A stretch of 64,000 bases of DNA from Bacillota bacterium (GCA_023409535.1 JAEYGZ010000027.1:186001-250000); one strand, 5' to 3'. Shown: positions 1 to 9,509, counted from the first letter of the stretch. The notes: a model not told the origin generated them from the sequence alone. Numbers and translations are program-made.

Positions 1-851
1 TTATATCCCCAGGTATAGTTCATAACGATAAGCTGATCTGCTATCGCACCGAGGCGCGTATAGTCCAATCTCTCAAATGTAATATAATTGTTATCAATTT
101 TAAGCAGAGGTGCTATTGTAATGTATAATTCAAATCCTTCTCTTCTAAGTCTTGCAGCCATATCCGCAGCAAGGCGTTCATAATACGGAAGAGTCTGTTC
201 GGTCAGGTACAGATAATTTAAAGTTACTCCATGAAATCTTTTTCTTCTTAAAATCCGCAATACATTTCTAATCAAGGTATCTTTTATTTCCTCATTGGAG
301 ATCAGTCTGTAGGCGGTCTCAATATTTCCGACACCTTGCGGAGATAAGGTTGATAATAACATGATGGGTGCCACATGGTATTCCCTGGCAGTGCTTCTCA
401 GTAAATCATCCTCCGGCTCACGAATCTCGCCGTCATCAGTCAGTTGGTATCCAAAAATAGATAAATAGGTTAGAAAAGGCAGGGTTCTCCTTAATACATC
501 CATAGGAATATAAGTACTGGCATACCCGTTGGTGGAGATGGTACCTTTCGTATTGTCATAGCTGATCACTAAAGTTTCGCCGGGTTCCAAGGATGGACGG
601 TCTGCTAAAAACGGATTATTTCGAAGCAATTGAATTACCGTCGTATTATATTGATCCGCAATACTTTCTAAGGTGTCTCCCTCTTGAACCATATAGGTAA
701 GTACAGGATATGTTATAATCAGAATTTGTCCTGTCACCAGATTGGCGGAAGGGTCCAGGCCGTTATCCTGAATTAATCGGTCCAAGGGAACTGAGTAACT
801 CTGCGCGATTGAATATAATGTCTCTCCCGGTGCAACAACATGTATCTCCAT
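1..851 (-). CDS. LysM-GH18 spore cortex-type protein (YaaH/SleL-like), 3' end outside window
   Basis: The reading frame starts at the ATG at 851 (GAGG six bases upstream) and stays open through base 1, giving 283 residues without a stop. Two N-terminal LysM repeats (about residues 1-47 and 50-98; both carry GETL or GDTL followed by SIA) are followed by a glycoside hydrolase 18-like barrel. The visible end reads LIVMNYTWGY, a late barrel strand of the family. Proteins of this design (YaaH/SleL) are spore-coat or cortex N-acetylglucosaminidases. The catalytic DxxDxE region is not recognisable in the visible part, so enzymatic activity cannot be judged. The gene implies an endospore former. Confidence 0.85.
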   Translation of the reverse strand, partial: MEIHVVAPGETLYSIAQSYSVPLDRLIQDNGLDPSANLVTGQILIITYPVLTYMVQEGDTLESIADQYNTTVIQLLRNNPFLADRPSLEPGETLVISYDNTKGTISTNGYASTYIPMDVLRRTLPFLTYLSIFGYQLTDDGEIREPEDDLLRSTAREYHVAPIMLLSTLSPQGVGNIETAYRLISNEEIKDTLIRNVLRILRRKRFHGVTLNYLYLTEQTLPYYERLAADMAARLRREGFELYITIAPLLKIDNNYITFERLDYTRLGAIADQLIVMNYTWGY

Positions 852-974
852 AGACAGCCTCGATCATAATTCATTGATATATTTTATGATTTACTATGCA
901 AGCCTATTACTGCGGGAATACAGAAAGGGGCACAGCCCTGATAATTCAGGGCTGTGCTGCAGGGATTTATTGTA

Positions 975-1688
975 TTATTCCAATTCATTTCCCAAGCCGT
1001 TTTCCTCAGACTTCGGCGGTTCCGTAGGACAGACTTGATTGTTATAGGTGAACTTTACACCGGCAAGATAGATCAGGAATGTCAACACTGCAAAGTAAAG
1101 TATAATTGACCCCGGATTGATGAAACCGGCAGGAATGTTTTCATATAATGTCAGTGTCCCGAAGAATAAGAAGATTAATCCCGCGCCCCATTTAATATAT
1201 TTTTCGGGAATATGTCTGCACATCCAGGCACCGCCTATGATTCCGATGCCGTCAGCGATCAGCATACCGATTGTCGTTCCGGTTAAAATGAGAACCGGAA
1301 ATGCAGCGTCAGCGGCAATTGCTATGGTCATAAGCTGCGTTTTATCGCCCATTTCCGCAATAAAGAATGCGATTGCAACCGTGACTACCGGACCGAATTT
1401 TTGCTTCTTGCTTCCGTCATCATCGATTTTATCTCCTCTTAATGTCCATAAGCCAAAGAGTAAGAAGGCGGCAGCAGCGACTATTTTTACAATATCCATA
1501 GGGATTACCGAGCTTAAGTAGCTTCCCAGAGCGACCGCTAAGGCATGGTTTAAAACAGTTGCCACAAGAACTCCCAGCATAACTTGTCTGACTTTATATT
1601 TGCCTGCCATTGCCATCGCCAGCAGCTGTGTTTTATCACCCATTTCAGCAACAACAACAAATAATGAAGCCTTGATTAATTCTGACAT
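975..1688 (-). CDS. TMEM165/GDT1 (UPF0016) family manganese exporter
   Basis: 237 residues, almost entirely hydrophobic, made of two homologous halves. Each half carries the family signature EMGDKTQ (about residues 15-21 and 111-117) in its first helix, with the acidic and Gln residues expected to bind the cation. About six or seven membrane helices. Bacterial members (MneA/MntX-like) export Mn2+. The gene is the only one downstream of a yybP-ykoY manganese riboswitch, which fits a manganese detoxification role. It has no partner gene: the LysM gene follows after about 120 bases and has its own ribosome binding site. Confidence 0.9.
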   Translation of the reverse strand: MSELIKASLFVVVAEMGDKTQLLAMAMAGKYKVRQVMLGVLVATVLNHALAVALGSYLSSVIPMDIVKIVAAAAFLLFGLWTLRGDKIDDDGSKKQKFGPVVTVAIAFFIAEMGDKTQLMTIAIAADAAFPVLILTGTTIGMLIADGIGIIGGAWMCRHIPEKYIKWGAGLIFLFFGTLTLYENIPAGFINPGSIILYFAVLTFLIYLAGVKFTYNNQVCPTEPPKSEENGLGNELE

Positions 1689-1791
1689 TATAAAACCCTC
1701 CTAGAAATAGAATAGAAAACTGTTAGTGCATAAGTCAGGAGGTTTTACCTCCCGAGATAAATAAGAAACTGGTATGTATAAAAATCTATAT

Positions 1792-1860
1792 AAAAAAGAC
1801 TTTTAACGCAAATAACATCATCAAAACCTTTTTCAACGCAATCAATCACATTCATTGCAT
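1792..1860 (-). terminator. Second and third alternative terminator arms behind the riboswitch
   Basis: On the minus strand TTGCGTTAAAAGTC (1811-1798), followed by six T, is a perfect 14-15 bp complement of the aptamer 3' strand at 1891-1905. A diverged copy, TTGCGTTGAAAAAGG (1841-1827), lies between. Both repeat the 3' arm of the first terminator and could compete for the same 5' arm, giving tandem alternative terminators before the exporter gene. Confidence 0.6.
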
Positions 1861-2000
1861 AAAAAAAGGCTTTTAACGGATGATGATTCATTGCGTTAAA
1901 AGTCTCACTTGACTGAATGATCAGCCACGATAAAGCCAGACCCTAATCGGATCAGTATGTTGACTTTATCAACCTAAAGGCAGCTACTCCCTTTTAATAA
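1861..2000 (-). promoter_or_regulatory. yybP-ykoY manganese riboswitch with terminator
   Basis: Read on the minus strand, the segment holds the conserved elements of the yybP-ykoY aptamer: AAAGGGAGTAGC (1994-1983), GTCAACAT, a GGCTTTATCGTGG stretch and a closing AGACTTTTAA. The P1 strands are 1997-1991 and 1902-1896. The 3' P1 strand is also the 5' arm of an intrinsic terminator (9-bp stem, 1902-1894 with 1878-1870, then CC and seven T at 1867-1861). Metal binding that stabilises P1 would therefore block the terminator, the usual 'ON with Mn2+' arrangement. The regulated gene is the GDT1-type exporter. Confidence 0.9.
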
Positions 2001-2022
2001 TTTTTATCAATAATTTCTTTTA

Positions 2023-2051
2023 ACTATAGCATGTTTTATAAAGATAGGCAA
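2023..2051 (-). promoter_or_regulatory. Promoter of the riboswitch-exporter transcript
   Basis: On the minus strand TTGCCT (2051-2046), a 17-bp spacer, and TATAGT (2028-2023) form a good sigma-A promoter. The start would fall about 15 bases before the aptamer, so the transcript begins with the riboswitch. Confidence 0.65.
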
Positions 2052-2159
2052 CCCTTTTTTACAAAATATCAGTATAATCAAGCAAAAATAATACCTGCCC
2101 TGATCCATTGGAATGATACAGGAATAAAACCAAAAAGTATTTTATTAATAGTGTTGCAT

Positions 2160-2188
2160 TTGATATATGGTAAAATAAATAATACAAA
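2160..2188 (+). promoter_or_regulatory. Candidate promoter of the ABC exporter pair
   Basis: TTGATA, a 17-bp spacer and TACAAA lie 34 bases before the first ABC gene. The -10 is only a partial match, and the surrounding AT-rich DNA offers alternatives (TTGCAT at 2154). Confidence 0.35.
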
Positions 2189-2222
2189 AATCTCATGGAT
2201 GTGAATAAAGGCAGGGATATGA

Positions 2223-3941
2223 ATGAAGTTATACGGTAAATATTTTAAAAAATATAAGGTCTCTTTTCTATGCGGTATACTTTGCGTCACTTTGGAGGCA
2301 TTCTGTGATCTGATGGGACCGACCTTGATGGCTCAGATTGTAGATAACGGCATTGGAAAGGGCGATTTACAGCAGGTCTATTACTGGGGAGGCTTCATGC
2401 TGGCAGTTACACTGCTCGGAGCCTGCTTTGCCGTTGTCAGAAACAATCTGGCAAGCACTGTTTCTCAAAGGATGGGGGCGGATTTGAGGGCAGATCTATT
2501 CGAAAAGATTGTATATTTTTCAGAGGAGGATGTTGATAAAATTGAGAGCGGATCACTGATCACGCGTATGACGAATGATACTTCACAAATCATTTTATTT
2601 GTAAACGGCATCATGCGTATCTTTTTAAAGGCACCTATTACCTGTGCCGGCAGCATTATTCTGGCTACGCTGCTGAATGTCCGGTTAAGCCTTGTTATCT
2701 ATGGTGTCGTAGCTGTCGTATCCCTTTTAATTAATATCAGTATGAAGCTGAGTTATCCGAGATTCTTCCGGCTGCAGAAAGCCATGGATCTTATGAATTC
2801 CAGAATACAGGAATATTTGATCGGGATACGTCTGGTGAAGGCCTTTGGAACGTATGACTATGAGAAGGATAAGTTTGAAGAAGCAAATAGGAATTTAATG
2901 AAAAACAGTATCTCCTCCCAGGCGGTTATTACGGTTATATCGCCAATTCTTGCATTGGCTGTGGGCCTTGGAACAGCCTCCGCCATCTATCTGGGAAGCA
3001 GGCTGTTTGCAGTAAACCTGGCTGATACGGGAGATATTACTGCTTTCACGATCTATATGGCCCAGATATTGTTTTCCCTGATTATGATAACAAATGTATT
3101 TAATATGTTTGTCCGTACCAAAGCTTCCACAGCCAGAATTCAGGAAGTATTTGATTGCAGCGGGGATTATGCAAAGAGCGGAGAGGCAAGGGAACGAAAC
3201 GGAGGAATTACCTTTGATCATGTCACCTTTGCCTATCCCAACGGCAGAGGGCTTCCGGCGGTGGAGGATCTGTCATTTTCAGTAGACCACGGGGAAAGCC
3301 TTGCCATTATCGGCCCCACAGGAAGCGGGAAGTCAACAATCGTCTGGCTGCTGCTTCGCTTTTATGATGCAGGCAGCGGGCGGATCCTTTTAGATGGTCA
3401 TGATATAAAAACACTGGGAACGGAAGAGCTTCGCGGCAATATTGCGATTGTGCCGCAAAAGCCCACGCTCTTTTCCGGTTCCATTGCTGAAAACCTTAGA
3501 TGGGGGAATAAAAATGCATCCGCAGAGGAACTGCAGCAAGCATTGCTAAAAGCAAAAGCAGACTTTGTCCTGCAAATGCAGAACGGATGCGACAGTATTC
3601 TTGGAGGAGGGGGCGTAAACCTTTCCGGCGGGCAGAAGCAGCGTATATCAATTGCACGCGGTATGCTTAAAGATTCACCTGTTCTGATACTGGATGATGC
3701 AACCAGTGCGCTGGATGCTGTTACTGAGGCCAAGGTACAGGAGAATTTGAAGGATAAACAAAACTGCCGAACAACAATAACGATTACACAACGTTGCGGA
3801 ACTGCCATGTTTGCAGATAAAATCCTGGTTATGGAGAACGGAAGAAGAGCGGGCTTCGGTACACATGAGGAATTGATGGAAACCTGTGATATCTACCGGG
3901 ATATCTATTACACACAGATTGAAAGCATTAAGGAGGCATAA
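2223..3941 (+). CDS. ABC exporter half-transporter, degenerate ATP-site subunit
   Basis: 572 residues: an N-terminal six-helix exporter membrane domain (about 1-310) and a C-terminal nucleotide-binding domain. The Walker A is GPTGSGKST and the signature LSGGQ is intact. The Walker B ends in LDDATSALD, with Asp where the catalytic Glu should be, and the switch-loop His is replaced (TITQR instead of IAHR). These changes are typical of the non-catalytic subunit of heterodimeric multidrug or lipid exporters such as TM287/288 or BmrCD. It starts at ATG 2223 with an AGGG-type site six bases upstream. The next ABC gene follows after three bases, so the two are co-translated and surely form one transporter. 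The substrate cannot be read from the sequence. Confidence 0.92.
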   Translation: MKLYGKYFKKYKVSFLCGILCVTLEAFCDLMGPTLMAQIVDNGIGKGDLQQVYYWGGFMLAVTLLGACFAVVRNNLASTVSQRMGADLRADLFEKIVYFSEEDVDKIESGSLITRMTNDTSQIILFVNGIMRIFLKAPITCAGSIILATLLNVRLSLVIYGVVAVVSLLINISMKLSYPRFFRLQKAMDLMNSRIQEYLIGIRLVKAFGTYDYEKDKFEEANRNLMKNSISSQAVITVISPILALAVGLGTASAIYLGSRLFAVNLADTGDITAFTIYMAQILFSLIMITNVFNMFVRTKASTARIQEVFDCSGDYAKSGEARERNGGITFDHVTFAYPNGRGLPAVEDLSFSVDHGESLAIIGPTGSGKSTIVWLLLRFYDAGSGRILLDGHDIKTLGTEELRGNIAIVPQKPTLFSGSIAENLRWGNKNASAEELQQALLKAKADFVLQMQNGCDSILGGGGVNLSGGQKQRISIARGMLKDSPVLILDDATSALDAVTEAKVQENLKDKQNCRTTITITQRCGTAMFADKILVMENGRRAGFGTHEELMETCDIYRDIYYTQIESIKEA

Positions 3942-3944
3942 TAA

Positions 3945-5789
3945 ATGACAGAACAGACTTATCGCCAGCAGACGAAGGCTCCGATGCTGGGCGGCCGGGG
4001 CGGCGGAGGGAGAAATCCGTTTGCGCCGGGTGCAAAGCCTAAAAACGCCAAAGGCACAATACTTCGAATAATTAAAATTTACCTGCGATGGGGAAAAACA
4101 ATTTTTGCCGCAGTAATACTGACTGCGGCAGCTTCGCTGGTATCGGTGGCTATACCGTATTATATAGGCCGGGCCATCGATACCTTTGATATGGCGAAAA
4201 GAAGTGTTGACACCGGAGGGTTGATATCAATTCTTGGGGGGTTGCTGGGGTTGTATCTGGCAGCCTGGCTGCTAAACTTTTTAAATGGTTTTATGACGCT
4301 TAAGGTATCTCAAAAGCTGGTTTATACACTTCGCACGGAATTCTTTAACAAGATGCAAAAGCTGCCGCTGGCGTTTTATGATATGCGTTCTCACGGAGAT
4401 ACCATGAGCAGAATTACGAATGACATGGATAATATCAGTTCCGTCATAGCGCAGACCACAACCCAGCTGATTTCAAGTATCGTGACGCTTGTAGGCTCAT
4501 TGGCTGTCATGGTCAATTTGAATTATCAGCTTACGCTTGTGGTATTACTGTGTGTCCCCCTTGTTGCAGTATTAACAAAGATGATTGCTTCCAGAAGCCG
4601 CGGGTATTTTAAGGATCAGCAGAAGAGCCTTGGTGAATTGAACGGGGTGATTGAAGAAAATATTCTGGGGCATAAAATGGTAAAGGCCTTTGCCAGGCAG
4701 GAGGAGGTCATTCGGCAGTTTCGGGAAATCAATGACTGCTTGTGTGAAAGCAGTAACAAGGCTCAGATCTGGTCCGGGTTTATGATGCCGTTAATGAATG
4801 TAATCAATAACCTCATTTTTGCCGTGGTATCGGTTGTCGGCGGTATTTTGTCTGTAAGCCATGGTCTTGCAGTCGGAACGGTTGTGAGTTTTTTGAGTTA
4901 TTCAAAGCAATTTGCTCAGCCGCTGAATTCGGTAGCAGTATTGTTCAGTACGATACAATCCGCGCTTGCCGGAGCAGAGCGGGTCTTCGAGGTGCTGGAC
5001 TGTGAGGAAGAAAAAGCAGATGATCGGCATGCCATTGATATAAAAGCATCCGTAGGAGAGGTCACATTCCGGAATGTATGCTTTTCCTACGATAAGACAC
5101 AGCCGATTCTCGGGAATATTAATTTTCATGTCAGGCCGGGGGAGGTGGTTGCCCTGGTTGGAGAAACAGGCTCCGGCAAAACCACCATTGTTAATTTGCT
5201 GACCAGATTTTATGATGCAGACAGCGGAGATATTCTGATTGATGATATACCAATTCTGCGGATCAGACGGGAAAGCCTGCGAAGGTGCTTTTCCGTCGTA
5301 CTTCAGGATACCAGTCTTTTCAGCGGTACAATTATGGACAATATTCGTTATTCAAACAGGGAGGCGACAAAAGAAGAAGTGATGAATGCCGCAAGAATAG
5401 CGCATGCCCATGAGTTTATTGAAAAGCTACCGAAGGGCTATGAAACCGAGGTATGTGCTACCACCGATAATCTGAGCCAGGGACAGAGACAGTTATTGTC
5501 CATTGCCAGGGCGATCCTTTGTGATAGCCCGATATTAATCTTGGATGAGGCGACCAGCAGTGTTGACACAAAGACAGAGAAGGAGATTCAAAAGGCGCTG
5601 ACCAGCCTTATGAAGAACCGGACAAGCTTTTTAATTGCCCACCGCCTTTCGACAATTCGGGATGCGGATCATATTATGGTAATCGGAAACGGACAAATTC
5701 TCGAATACGGGGATCATCAAAGTCTGATGAAGTTGAAGAGCCGTTATTATGAAATGGTGATGAGCCAGATGGGAAGGTCAGCTTCCTGA
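3945..5789 (+). CDS. ABC exporter half-transporter, catalytic ATP-site subunit
   Basis: 614 residues. It has a Gly/Arg-rich N-terminal extension (residues about 12-33, with GGRGGGGR), six membrane helices and an NBD with Walker A GETGSGKTT, Walker B ILILDEATSSVD (catalytic Glu present) and the switch His in LIAHRLST. The signature motif is LSQGQ instead of LSGGQ. In a heterodimer this altered signature faces the Walker motifs of the upstream subunit, so all the degenerate elements fall in one ATP site. The upstream gene ends three bases before, and a strong terminator follows. Confidence 0.92.
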   Translation: MTEQTYRQQTKAPMLGGRGGGGRNPFAPGAKPKNAKGTILRIIKIYLRWGKTIFAAVILTAAASLVSVAIPYYIGRAIDTFDMAKRSVDTGGLISILGGLLGLYLAAWLLNFLNGFMTLKVSQKLVYTLRTEFFNKMQKLPLAFYDMRSHGDTMSRITNDMDNISSVIAQTTTQLISSIVTLVGSLAVMVNLNYQLTLVVLLCVPLVAVLTKMIASRSRGYFKDQQKSLGELNGVIEENILGHKMVKAFARQEEVIRQFREINDCLCESSNKAQIWSGFMMPLMNVINNLIFAVVSVVGGILSVSHGLAVGTVVSFLSYSKQFAQPLNSVAVLFSTIQSALAGAERVFEVLDCEEEKADDRHAIDIKASVGEVTFRNVCFSYDKTQPILGNINFHVRPGEVVALVGETGSGKTTIVNLLTRFYDADSGDILIDDIPILRIRRESLRRCFSVVLQDTSLFSGTIMDNIRYSNREATKEEVMNAARIAHAHEFIEKLPKGYETEVCATTDNLSQGQRQLLSIARAILCDSPILILDEATSSVDTKTEKEIQKALTSLMKNRTSFLIAHRLSTIRDADHIMVIGNGQILEYGDHQSLMKLKSRYYEMVMSQMGRSAS

Positions 5790-5806
5790 AGTAAACCAAG
5801 AATCGG

Positions 5807-5860
5807 GACACCGGCAGAAATATCATGCAGATAGCCATGATATTTCTGCCGGTGTCTTTT
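5807..5860 (+). terminator. Strong terminator after the ABC exporter operon
   Basis: A perfect 21-bp stem (5807-5827 with 5836-5856), an 8-base loop and four T on the plus strand close the exporter operon before the kinase promoter. Confidence 0.9.
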
Positions 5861-5933
5861 GGTTTGATAGAAAAGACCTTGTTACTTCATAGGGATGAGT
5901 CCGGGGTAGCTGCAAAGAAAAAATGACAAGCGG

Positions 5934-5962
5934 TTGACATTTTTGTACAGGAAGGATATATT
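5934..5962 (+). promoter_or_regulatory. Promoter of the sensor kinase-response regulator operon
   Basis: A perfect TTGACA (5934-5939), an exact 17-bp spacer and TATATT (5957-5962). It lies inside the longest possible reading of the kinase gene, which argues for the later start codon at 6018. Confidence 0.75.
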
Positions 5963-6017
5963 AATTTATATAGTAGGTCGAATCTTGTTAAATATGACGA
6001 AACTGCAGGGAGTATTC

Positions 6018-7751
6018 ATGAGAAATAAATCATTAACGTCAAGGGTAATTAAAATATTCATTATGACAATGATATTTTTATTGCTGCTGCTTTTCGGTAC
6101 CAGCTATGTGTTTTATCAAAAATCAAAACAAGATTTTAAGGTAAAGAAAGAATACGCTGTTAATACCTGTGTGCAAACCGTAAAAGAGCGTTTAAATAAA
6201 GCAGAGGTGCAGTTAATTGATCTGGTGTTTAATACATTGGATGAGGCGGACCTGGGCAGTTCCAATGATTTGGCAAGATATTGGGCAAAGAATCGAATAA
6301 ATACGGCAATTAAAAACAAGCTGTCCATTAACAGCGATGTGGATTGTATTTTTGTAAAAAAAGAAAATGCCTTTATTATGAAGGGATACAATGTCTTATC
6401 GCCCTCTCTCAGCCGTAAGCATATTATGGCATATTTAAGAAAAGATGAACCCATGGAAACCTTTAAGACGAGAGACGGACATTGGAAGATTGTCAAGATC
6501 GAGGAGGAGGCGTTCTTTTATCTGGCGTATGAAATGAGCGGGTTTATTGTCGGTGCTTTAATACGGGTATCCCTGTTTGATGATGTTTTGAATTTGGCTC
6601 TGGATCAGGATATTGACCGCTATTCCTATAAGGACGGTGACGGGGATATCTATATTTATGTGCCGAAAGCGGCAGAGCAGACCGCTGAGACAGCTGATCA
6701 TGAGAGAAACAGACTTGCAAATGAAAGGATTGTCATAAAAAGTATTATACCGAACAGCGATATTATCTTTATAGGTAATTTTGAAATCAGGGTGTTACAG
6801 TTGTTTCTTAACAGCATCTATATCATGCTGATCGGTATCGTTTTAATTTTCATGGCGATGCTCTTGGTATTAAAGAGAATCGTGTCTCATTCCGTTATCA
6901 ATCCAATGAAAAAGCTTTTAAGCGGTATGCATTATGTTGCGGCCGGAAGATTTGATTATCAGGTCATGGAGGACTCCGGAAGCATTGAATTCAACGAGTT
7001 GAACAAATCCTTCAACCGGATGGTCAAGGAGATTTTTGATCTTCGTATCAGCAAATATGAACAGCAAATAAAAAACAGTGAGAGAAAAATTAAGCTATTG
7101 CGGATGCAAATCAAACCGCATTTTTATTTAAATGCAATTACGACCATCAGAAGTATGACCTATCAGAACAGGCTTGAAGATATCCGCTTTTATTTGGATG
7201 CGCTGTCCGTTCATATCAGGTATATGCTGAAGGTCGACAGCAGTGAAGTCAAGCTCTCGGAGGAGCTGTCTCATATTGAAAATTACCTGAAAATGCAGGA
7301 GATTAAATTCCCGAATTCCGTATCCTATTATATCGGCTGCAATAAAGATTTGCAGAATAAGGAAATCGGACACCTCCTCCTGTTTACGTTAATAGAAAAT
7401 GCATTTAAATTTGCCATGAATTTATATGATACGCTTATTCTTCTGATACAATGTGAAGCAGTGGAGGAAAAGGACTTTATCGGATACCGGGTTATCATTG
7501 AGGATAATGGAAGGGGCTTCCCTAAGGGACAGCTCGAGAAATTCCGTATCGGTAATGAGGTCGAAGAAAAGCAGGACGGGAAGCATGTAGGATTGAGCAA
7601 TATTAAAAAAACACTGGAACTTCAATATGGGAGGAAGGACTTGCTCAGACTGTCAAACACCGAGCCGCATGGTGCGCGGGTGGAACTATGGATACCGGAT
7701 GAGAAGAATACAGTACCTGAAGGAGGCAGCTATGAAACTATTGATTGTTGA
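6018..7751 (+). CDS. YesM-type sensor histidine kinase
   Basis: 577 residues from ATG 6018, preceded by GGGAG. An upstream in-frame ATG at 5934 would sit on the -35 element and is rejected. One membrane helix at about residues 9-33, an extracellular sensor region of about 230 residues, a second helix near 255-280, a HAMP linker, and a His_kinase domain with the phospho-acceptor motif QIKPHFYLNAI (His about 368). The HATPase follows, with LIENAFKF, EDNGRGFP and HVGLSNI. This family senses extracellular sugars or oligosaccharides, or interacts with binding proteins. The next gene overlaps by 20 bases and encodes the cognate regulator. The ABC importer at 16638-20186 is a plausible target. Confidence 0.92.
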   Translation: MRNKSLTSRVIKIFIMTMIFLLLLLFGTSYVFYQKSKQDFKVKKEYAVNTCVQTVKERLNKAEVQLIDLVFNTLDEADLGSSNDLARYWAKNRINTAIKNKLSINSDVDCIFVKKENAFIMKGYNVLSPSLSRKHIMAYLRKDEPMETFKTRDGHWKIVKIEEEAFFYLAYEMSGFIVGALIRVSLFDDVLNLALDQDIDRYSYKDGDGDIYIYVPKAAEQTAETADHERNRLANERIVIKSIIPNSDIIFIGNFEIRVLQLFLNSIYIMLIGIVLIFMAMLLVLKRIVSHSVINPMKKLLSGMHYVAAGRFDYQVMEDSGSIEFNELNKSFNRMVKEIFDLRISKYEQQIKNSERKIKLLRMQIKPHFYLNAITTIRSMTYQNRLEDIRFYLDALSVHIRYMLKVDSSEVKLSEELSHIENYLKMQEIKFPNSVSYYIGCNKDLQNKEIGHLLLFTLIENAFKFAMNLYDTLILLIQCEAVEEKDFIGYRVIIEDNGRGFPKGQLEKFRIGNEVEEKQDGKHVGLSNIKKTLELQYGRKDLLRLSNTEPHGARVELWIPDEKNTVPEGGSYETIDC

Positions 7752-9315
7752 TGATGATCCCAACATTATAGAATCAGTTAAGAACACCATGAAATGGGAT
7801 GAGATGGGCATTACGGAGGTATTATGCTCTTATAATGGTGACCATGCAAAGAAGATGCTTCAGACAACTGAGCCGGAAATTGTTCTTTGTGATATTGAAA
7901 TGCCCTTATGCAGTGGGATTGAAGTATTAAACTATATTAATGACAACGAGATAGCGGCAGAATTTATTTTTTTGACCTGCCATGACAGCTTTGACTATGC
8001 GAGGAAGGCAATTGAATTAAATGCAATGGGATATCTGACAAAGCCATTTAAGCAGGAAGAGGTATATGCTGTCATCATGAAGGCAATTGTTAAGGTGAAT
8101 AACCGTTTGTCACATAATGCGCTGGTGCAGAAGGATTACCTGTGGAGAAGGAATCAGGATATTATCAGTAACAGTTTACTCTGGGCGATTTTTCAGAAAA
8201 CCGTTCCTAACGACAGGGAGAGATTGAAAAATGTCATTAATTTACGAAATATTAATTTTGATGTATATGAAGACTATTACCTGGTGTATTCGGGATTTAA
8301 CACACATAAGCTGAATACAAGGGAGTATAAGGAGGCAGATTTTTATTATATCCTGCGCCATCTGGTATTGGAGGTAATTAATAATCAATTTGATTATAAA
8401 TATGCAGTTGAGTATACCTTAGAGCCGTATACCATTCTATTGCTGGTTGTAAAAAAATCAGAAGCTACGAAAGAGGAATTGATAGAACGTTGTGAGAGGC
8501 TGGTTTCTGTATCAAAGTCTTATCTGTCGGCAGAGGTGGTTTGTTTGGTAGGCAACCTGATCCGGTGTGAAGATCTGTCGGATACGAAGAAGGAGATGGA
8601 TATTATGTTTCAGCAGGAGGCCAGCTGCGGAAGGAAGGTGCTTATCTACAGTGAGATCAGTAATTCTGCCGAGGAAGAGGCGGGAATCAACTACGACAAG
8701 ATTTTAAAAGCGCTGAGAAATAAGGATAAAGCATCTTTGATTAATTATATCAGGGATTATATGAATGAAAGCATGAAATCTGAAACACTTAATTTTTATA
8801 AGATGAATATCATTCATCATGATTTAATCCAGATTTTCTACGGATATCTCCAAGAGCATAATATACAGGCGGATAAACTGCTTCAGGAGGTGGTTGCAAG
8901 GCAATTGAATGCTGTTGCGGAGTATTCTGTTTTTGATATGATTAAATATGCCAATTATATGTTTGACCGAATATCCTCTCTTATTAACGAAGTACAGCAG
9001 ACATCGACAATTGTGGCAAAAGCCAGGAAATATATACAGCAGCATTATACGGAGTCTATCGACCGAAATGATGTGGCAAACAGTGTGTTTCTGACTCCGA
9101 ATTATCTATCCAAACTGTTTAACAAGGAGACAGGACTGACAATACGGGATTATATCAACCAGCTAAGGATAGATGAGGCGAAGAAGCTGATGAATGCCAC
9201 CAGTAAAGCCATCAGTACGATAGCCATGGATGTCGGCTTCGAAAATGTATCTTATTTTTCCACCGTATTTAAAAAGTACTGCGGATGCAATCCGGATACG
9301 TGGAGAAAGCTGTAG
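7732..9315 (+). CDS. YesN-type response regulator, receiver plus AraC DNA-binding domain
   Basis: 527 residues from ATG 7732, with AGGAGG five bases upstream. A longer in-frame start at 7627 lies deep in the kinase gene and lacks a binding site. The receiver has the acidic pocket DDD (residues 7-9), phospho-acceptor Asp54 in VLCDIEMP and Lys in YLTKPFK. A middle region of about 290 residues follows. The last 100 residues are two AraC helix-turn-helices (NYLSKLFNKETGLTI and ISTIAMDVGFENVSYFSTVF). Such regulators activate sugar importer and glycosidase genes nearby. Confidence 0.93.
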   Translation: MKLLIVDDDPNIIESVKNTMKWDEMGITEVLCSYNGDHAKKMLQTTEPEIVLCDIEMPLCSGIEVLNYINDNEIAAEFIFLTCHDSFDYARKAIELNAMGYLTKPFKQEEVYAVIMKAIVKVNNRLSHNALVQKDYLWRRNQDIISNSLLWAIFQKTVPNDRERLKNVINLRNINFDVYEDYYLVYSGFNTHKLNTREYKEADFYYILRHLVLEVINNQFDYKYAVEYTLEPYTILLLVVKKSEATKEELIERCERLVSVSKSYLSAEVVCLVGNLIRCEDLSDTKKEMDIMFQQEASCGRKVLIYSEISNSAEEEAGINYDKILKALRNKDKASLINYIRDYMNESMKSETLNFYKMNIIHHDLIQIFYGYLQEHNIQADKLLQEVVARQLNAVAEYSVFDMIKYANYMFDRISSLINEVQQTSTIVAKARKYIQQHYTESIDRNDVANSVFLTPNYLSKLFNKETGLTIRDYINQLRIDEAKKLMNATSKAISTIAMDVGFENVSYFSTVFKKYCGCNPDTWRKL

Positions 9316-9329
9316 CAAATGATTATACA

Positions 9330-9380
9330 GGCTGTTTCGGAACTGCCTCCCCTTTCGGAGCCGGTTTTGAAACAGCCTTT
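9330..9380 (+). terminator. Terminator after the two-component operon
   Basis: GGCTGTTTC (9330-9338) pairs with GAAACAGCC (9369-9377), with an inner GC-rich pairing. TTTTATCA follows. Confidence 0.75.
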
Positions 9381-9509
9381 TATCATACAGGAACAAAACG
9401 ATAGCGTATTTTATCAAAAGTATTCCACCTGGTATATGATAAAATTGAGAGCGTAAAAATAGGTTTTTGCATTCATAATAAAATTCCAAAGATACGAGGA
9501 GAGTCACTT

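Noticed and set aside
5934..6017. Longer N-terminus of the sensor kinase
   Set aside because: The upstream ATG coincides with the -35 box of a near-consensus promoter; the ATG at 6018 has GGGAG.
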